Shown here piece by piece: positions 61,661 through 64,000 of a stretch of DNA of 64,000 nt. The position numbers and the translations under genes are program-made. The stretch is from Pseudomonas sp. FEN (GTDB lineage: Bacteria; Pseudomonadota; Gammaproteobacteria; Pseudomonadales; Pseudomonadaceae), in contig NZ_CAJFDC010000036.1 in assembly GCF_904067045.1 (NCBI RefSeq), forward strand, positions 637,001 through 701,000, given 5' to 3'. Below the pieces are notes generated by a model. That model was not told the DNA's origin and ran no database searches. It saw only the letters and a program-made list of their open reading frames with translations. How positions within the stretch are numbered: the stretch's first letter is position 1; every line of letters begins with the position of its first letter.

Positions 61661-62230
61661 TCAGAAATGTCGTTCGCGCCCTGCGAAAAGGTCGCGTAGA
61701 TTGCCGCGATGGCGCCAGACGATCAGTCCGGTTACCACGCTCATCGGCAGCAAGGCGGCGGGTTCCTGCCAGGCCAGCAGCGGCAGGGTCAGCGGGGTGG
61801 CGATCAGGGCGGCGAGCGAGCTGGTGCGGGTGAGGGAGAAGGTCAGTAGCCAGATCACGAGGGCCAGCAGGGCGGCGGGTGGATAAAGCCCGAGCAGCAT
61901 GCCGGCCGCCGTGGCGACGCCTTTGCCGCCGCGGAAGCGGAAGTACAACGGAAACAGGTGACCGAGGACGGCACAGAGCCCGACCCAGGCTTGTTGTTGG
62001 AGCGACAATCCGGCGGCGTTGGCGATCAGCACCGGCAGCAGGCCTTTGCACAGATCGCCGAGCAAGGTCAGGATGGCCAGCTTCTTGCCGGCCAGGCGCA
62101 GCATGTTGGTCGCGCCGGCATTGCCCGAGCCACTCATTCGCGGATCGGGGCTTCCCGTGAGGCGGCTGAGCAAAATGGCGAAGGACAGAGAGCCGAGCAG
62201 GTAGGCGAGGATCGCCAGTAACCAAAACAT
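61661..62230 (-). CDS. plsY: Glycerol-3-phosphate acyltransferase PlsY
   Basis: A 189-residue integral membrane protein with five to six hydrophobic segments. PlsY motifs: SGSGNAGATNMLR (residues about 33-45), FRFRGGKGVATAAG (about 98-111). It uses acyl-phosphate to acylate glycerol-3-phosphate, the first step of phospholipid synthesis. It is convergent with tsaD and divergent from folB. Confidence 0.95.
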   Translation of the reverse strand: MFWLLAILAYLLGSLSFAILLSRLTGSPDPRMSGSGNAGATNMLRLAGKKLAILTLLGDLCKGLLPVLIANAAGLSLQQQAWVGLCAVLGHLFPLYFRFRGGKGVATAAGMLLGLYPPAALLALVIWLLTFSLTRTSSLAALIATPLTLPLLAWQEPAALLPMSVVTGLIVWRHRGNLRDLFAGRERHF

Positions 62231-62304
62231 GCTAACTATTCCGGGTGGGGACGCCCTGATTCTAACGGCGCATTGCGCCCTTGTCGTGCTGCGGAGAGAA
62301 GTGC

Positions 62305-62658
62305 TTGGACAGAGTGTTTATCGAGGGCCTGGAAGTCGACACCGTGATCGGTGCCTATGACTGGGAGCGCGGCATCCGTCAGTGCCTGCGTCTTGATCTC
62401 AGTTTTGCCTGGGACAACCGCCCGGCGGCGGCCGGCGACGATCTGAGCCTGGCCCTCGATTATGCGAGCGTTTGCGCGCGCATCCAGTTGTTTGCCGAGC
62501 AGTCGCAGTTCCAACTGGTGGAGACCTTCGCCGAACGCCTGGCCCAGGTGTTGATGAGCGAGTTCCAGATTCCCTGGTTGCACCTCAAGTTGACCAAGCC
62601 GGGTGCCGTTGCGGCGGCCAAGGGCGTGGGCGTGGAGATCGAGCGCGGATGTCGCTAA
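62305..62658 (+). CDS. folB: Dihydroneopterin aldolase
   Basis: A 117-residue enzyme starting at TTG 62305 (LDRVFIEGLEVDTVIGAYDW), with GGAGAG 7-12 bases upstream; MDRVFIEGLEV is the normal family start. Catalytic glutamate in EGLEVDTVIGAYDWER and lysine near LKLTKPGAV. It cleaves dihydroneopterin in folate synthesis. It overlaps folK by 10 bp. Confidence 0.94.
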   Translation: MDRVFIEGLEVDTVIGAYDWERGIRQCLRLDLSFAWDNRPAAAGDDLSLALDYASVCARIQLFAEQSQFQLVETFAERLAQVLMSEFQIPWLHLKLTKPGAVAAAKGVGVEIERGCR

Positions 62659-63167
62659 CTCAGGTTTATCTCGGGCTCGGCAGTAATATCGAGCGCGAAA
62701 CCCACTTGCGCGCCGGGTTGGATGCGCTGGCCACTTTCCTGGTGGATATACGCTGTTCGGCGGTGTTCGAAAGCCAGCCGGTGGGCATCAAGAGCGGGCC
62801 GTTCTTCAATCTGGTGGTCTCGGCATTTACCGACCTGCCGTTGCTGGAGTTGGATCGGCGCTTGAAGTTCATCGAGGCTGACAATGGCCGTTATGCGCCG
62901 GATCGCAAAGGGCTGCCACTGGATATCGATGTGCTGTTGTATGGCGATTGGGTCGGGAATTTCGACGGGCTGATCCTGCCGCGGGCGGAAATTCTCAAGA
63001 ATGCCTTTGTGTTGTGGCCGTTGGCGCTGATTGCACCGGAGCGACAGCATCCCGAGGCGGGGAAATCTTTCGCGACATTGTGGCAAGAGGCGCGGATCGA
63101 TCAGGTGCTGGCCCCCGTGGCGTTTGAGTGGCGTGGGGTACAGTTGACGCCGCCGGATCTGTTGTAG
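62649..63167 (+). CDS. folK: 2-amino-4-hydroxy-6-hydroxymethyldihydropteridine pyrophosphokinase
   Basis: A 172-residue enzyme starting MSLTQVYLGLGSNIERETHL at ATG 62649. Conserved: VFESQPVG, GPFFNLVV, RKGLPLDIDVLLYGD (metal-binding aspartates). It pyrophosphorylates hydroxymethyldihydropterin after FolB. Upstream in-frame codons overlap folB and are not used. Confidence 0.95.
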   Translation: MSLTQVYLGLGSNIERETHLRAGLDALATFLVDIRCSAVFESQPVGIKSGPFFNLVVSAFTDLPLLELDRRLKFIEADNGRYAPDRKGLPLDIDVLLYGDWVGNFDGLILPRAEILKNAFVLWPLALIAPERQHPEAGKSFATLWQEARIDQVLAPVAFEWRGVQLTPPDLL

Positions 63168-63189
63168 GTCGTAAGGTCGGCGCGGTCAT

Positions 63190-63392
63190 TGTGGGCGTCA
63201 GCTTGCTGGCGATGAGGCCCGCAAGCCTTGCAGCGATTATTCGGCCGCCATCGCCGGCAAGCCGGCTCTCGCGCTGCTTAGTGTCGAATCAAGAACTTGC
63301 ACGCGACTCGATAGCCAATGTGGGAGCGGTGCTTGCCCGCGAAGCTTCTGGCCCCCTCAAGGGCCTCTTCGCGGATAAATCCGGCCCCCACA
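63190..63392. repeat. Two REPINs between folK and cca
   Basis: First: tgtgggcgtcagcttgctggcgatgagg with ccatcgccggcaagccggctctcgc (63190-63275). Second: tgtgggagcggtgcttgcccgcgaag with cttcgcggataaatccggcccccaca (63319-63392). They fill the 242-bp gap. Confidence 0.8.
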
Positions 63393-63409
63393 GGGTGGGG
63401 GCGTGCGTT

Positions 63410-64000
63410 TCAGCCAGTACTTTTTTCCTTGTAGGCCTTGAGGGCTTTGAGGCGCTCACGCTTGAGCGCTTCGCCCAGTTCCGGCCCCTTGAAGCCCTGT
63501 TCCAGCAGCGGCTGAACCGCAACTGCCTTGGCCGCCGCCGCCGCCCCGCGTAAATAATCCGCCTGTGGATAAGTTCGCTGCTCCAGCCCCAGGCGTCCGC
63601 GCGCGTCCATTTCGCAGGCGGCGATGAACTCCTCGAAACGCTGCGGTCGTCGATAGACATCGAAACTCTGCAACAACTCCAGCAAGGTCGTGGCCTTGAG
63701 CTCCAGGGCGCGATGGCCATGGGTATGGTATTCGCCCACCAGCAAGGCCAGTTCCTGGCAGTCGCGCGGCGCCTTGTAGCGCTCGTTCACCGCCTTGATC
63801 AGCTTCAATCCCTTGAACTCGTGGGCAATATGCTTCGGCCATTGGCTTTCGGGTGTCAGTCCCTTGCCGAGGTCGTGCAGCAGGCAGGCCCAGCGCACGG
63901 TCAAGGGTTGCTGATGGCGCCCGGCTTGTTCCAGAACGCTCAGGGTATGCACGCCGCTGTCGATTTCCGGGTGATGGGCTTCAGGTTGCGGTACCCCGAA
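63410..64000 (-). CDS. cca: CCA-adding enzyme, C-terminal half (partial)
   Basis: 197 codons are visible, in frame to the window edge; the 5-prime end lies beyond 64000. The peptide begins FGVPQPEAHHPEIDSGVHTL and contains the HD domain CLLHDLGKGLTP (metal-binding HD), EYHTHGH and YRRPQRFEEFIAACEMDARG. This HD domain is present in gammaproteobacterial multifunctional Cca. It repairs or adds CCA to tRNA 3-prime ends. The end EKSTG is followed by REPINs. Confidence 0.95.
   Translation of the reverse strand, partial: FGVPQPEAHHPEIDSGVHTLSVLEQAGRHQQPLTVRWACLLHDLGKGLTPESQWPKHIAHEFKGLKLIKAVNERYKAPRDCQELALLVGEYHTHGHRALELKATTLLELLQSFDVYRRPQRFEEFIAACEMDARGRLGLEQRTYPQADYLRGAAAAAKAVAVQPLLEQGFKGPELGEALKRERLKALKAYKEKSTG

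Overview
The window is a contiguous stretch of a Pseudomonas chromosome, most likely of the P. fluorescens group. The evidence is high GC content with strong third-position bias, tightly packed operons with 4-10 nt overlaps, many REP/REPIN palindromes built on a 'gtgggagcgg..cttg' or 'gtaggagc..ctcg' core, and hallmark Pseudomonas gene groups: sox-purU-fdhA, creBCD, bioBFHCD with comF divergent, davBA, and rpsU-dnaG-rpoD. No complete prophage, IS element, CRISPR array or rRNA operon is visible. One tRNA is present.

Layout. 1-3570: end of the sarcosine oxidase operon (soxA end, soxG), then purU and fdhA, which dispose of the formyl-THF and formaldehyde made by sarcosine oxidation. 3600-5350: an accessory patch with an ecotin-like protease inhibitor lacking a clear signal peptide and a Phd-like antitoxin/zeta-like toxin pair. 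5390-6970: an ECF sigma/anti-sigma pair with what looks like the tail of a FAS1 (fasciclin) gene. 6970-16620: DUF2780 protein, acyltransferase, retropepsin-like protease, creB-creC-creD, a DnaQ-like exonuclease overlapping a cNMP/CBS/DUF294 protein, and a lone receiver protein. 16830-25880: glcB, a GcvR-like ACT protein, rarD, srkA, a PhoX-type phosphatase with a candidate Pho box, and an orphan ModE. 25880-31320: comF divergent from the full biotin operon, with a BirA-type operator between and overlapping them. 31460-39540: a small unknown protein, then three paralogous acyl-CoA dehydrogenases with a diguanylate cyclase between the first two; the first carries a PsrA-type operator. 39760-42870: LysR regulator, MOSC protein and class III aminotransferase. 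42930-43660: a HigBA-like toxin-antitoxin module. 43655-47165: davA-davB (lysine to 5-aminovalerate) with an Lrp-type regulator. 47200-49740: a second accessory patch with a Fic protein and tandem operators, a c4-like structured RNA, a frameshifted DUF3077 gene, relB and a decayed relE. 49736-56055: HBM-type chemoreceptor, tRNA-Ile2(CAU), and a large sensor/GGDEF/EAL protein. 56059-64000: rpoD, dnaG, rpsU, tsaD, plsY, folB, folK and the partial cca.

The core metabolic and information genes are conventional. The least explained material lies in the two accessory patches (about 3.6-5.4 kb and 42.9-49.7 kb), where toxin-like genes, palindromic operators, gene remnants and an unusually well paired RNA hairpin cluster. 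All functional statements rest on reading the translated sequence and recalled family knowledge; no database search was run.
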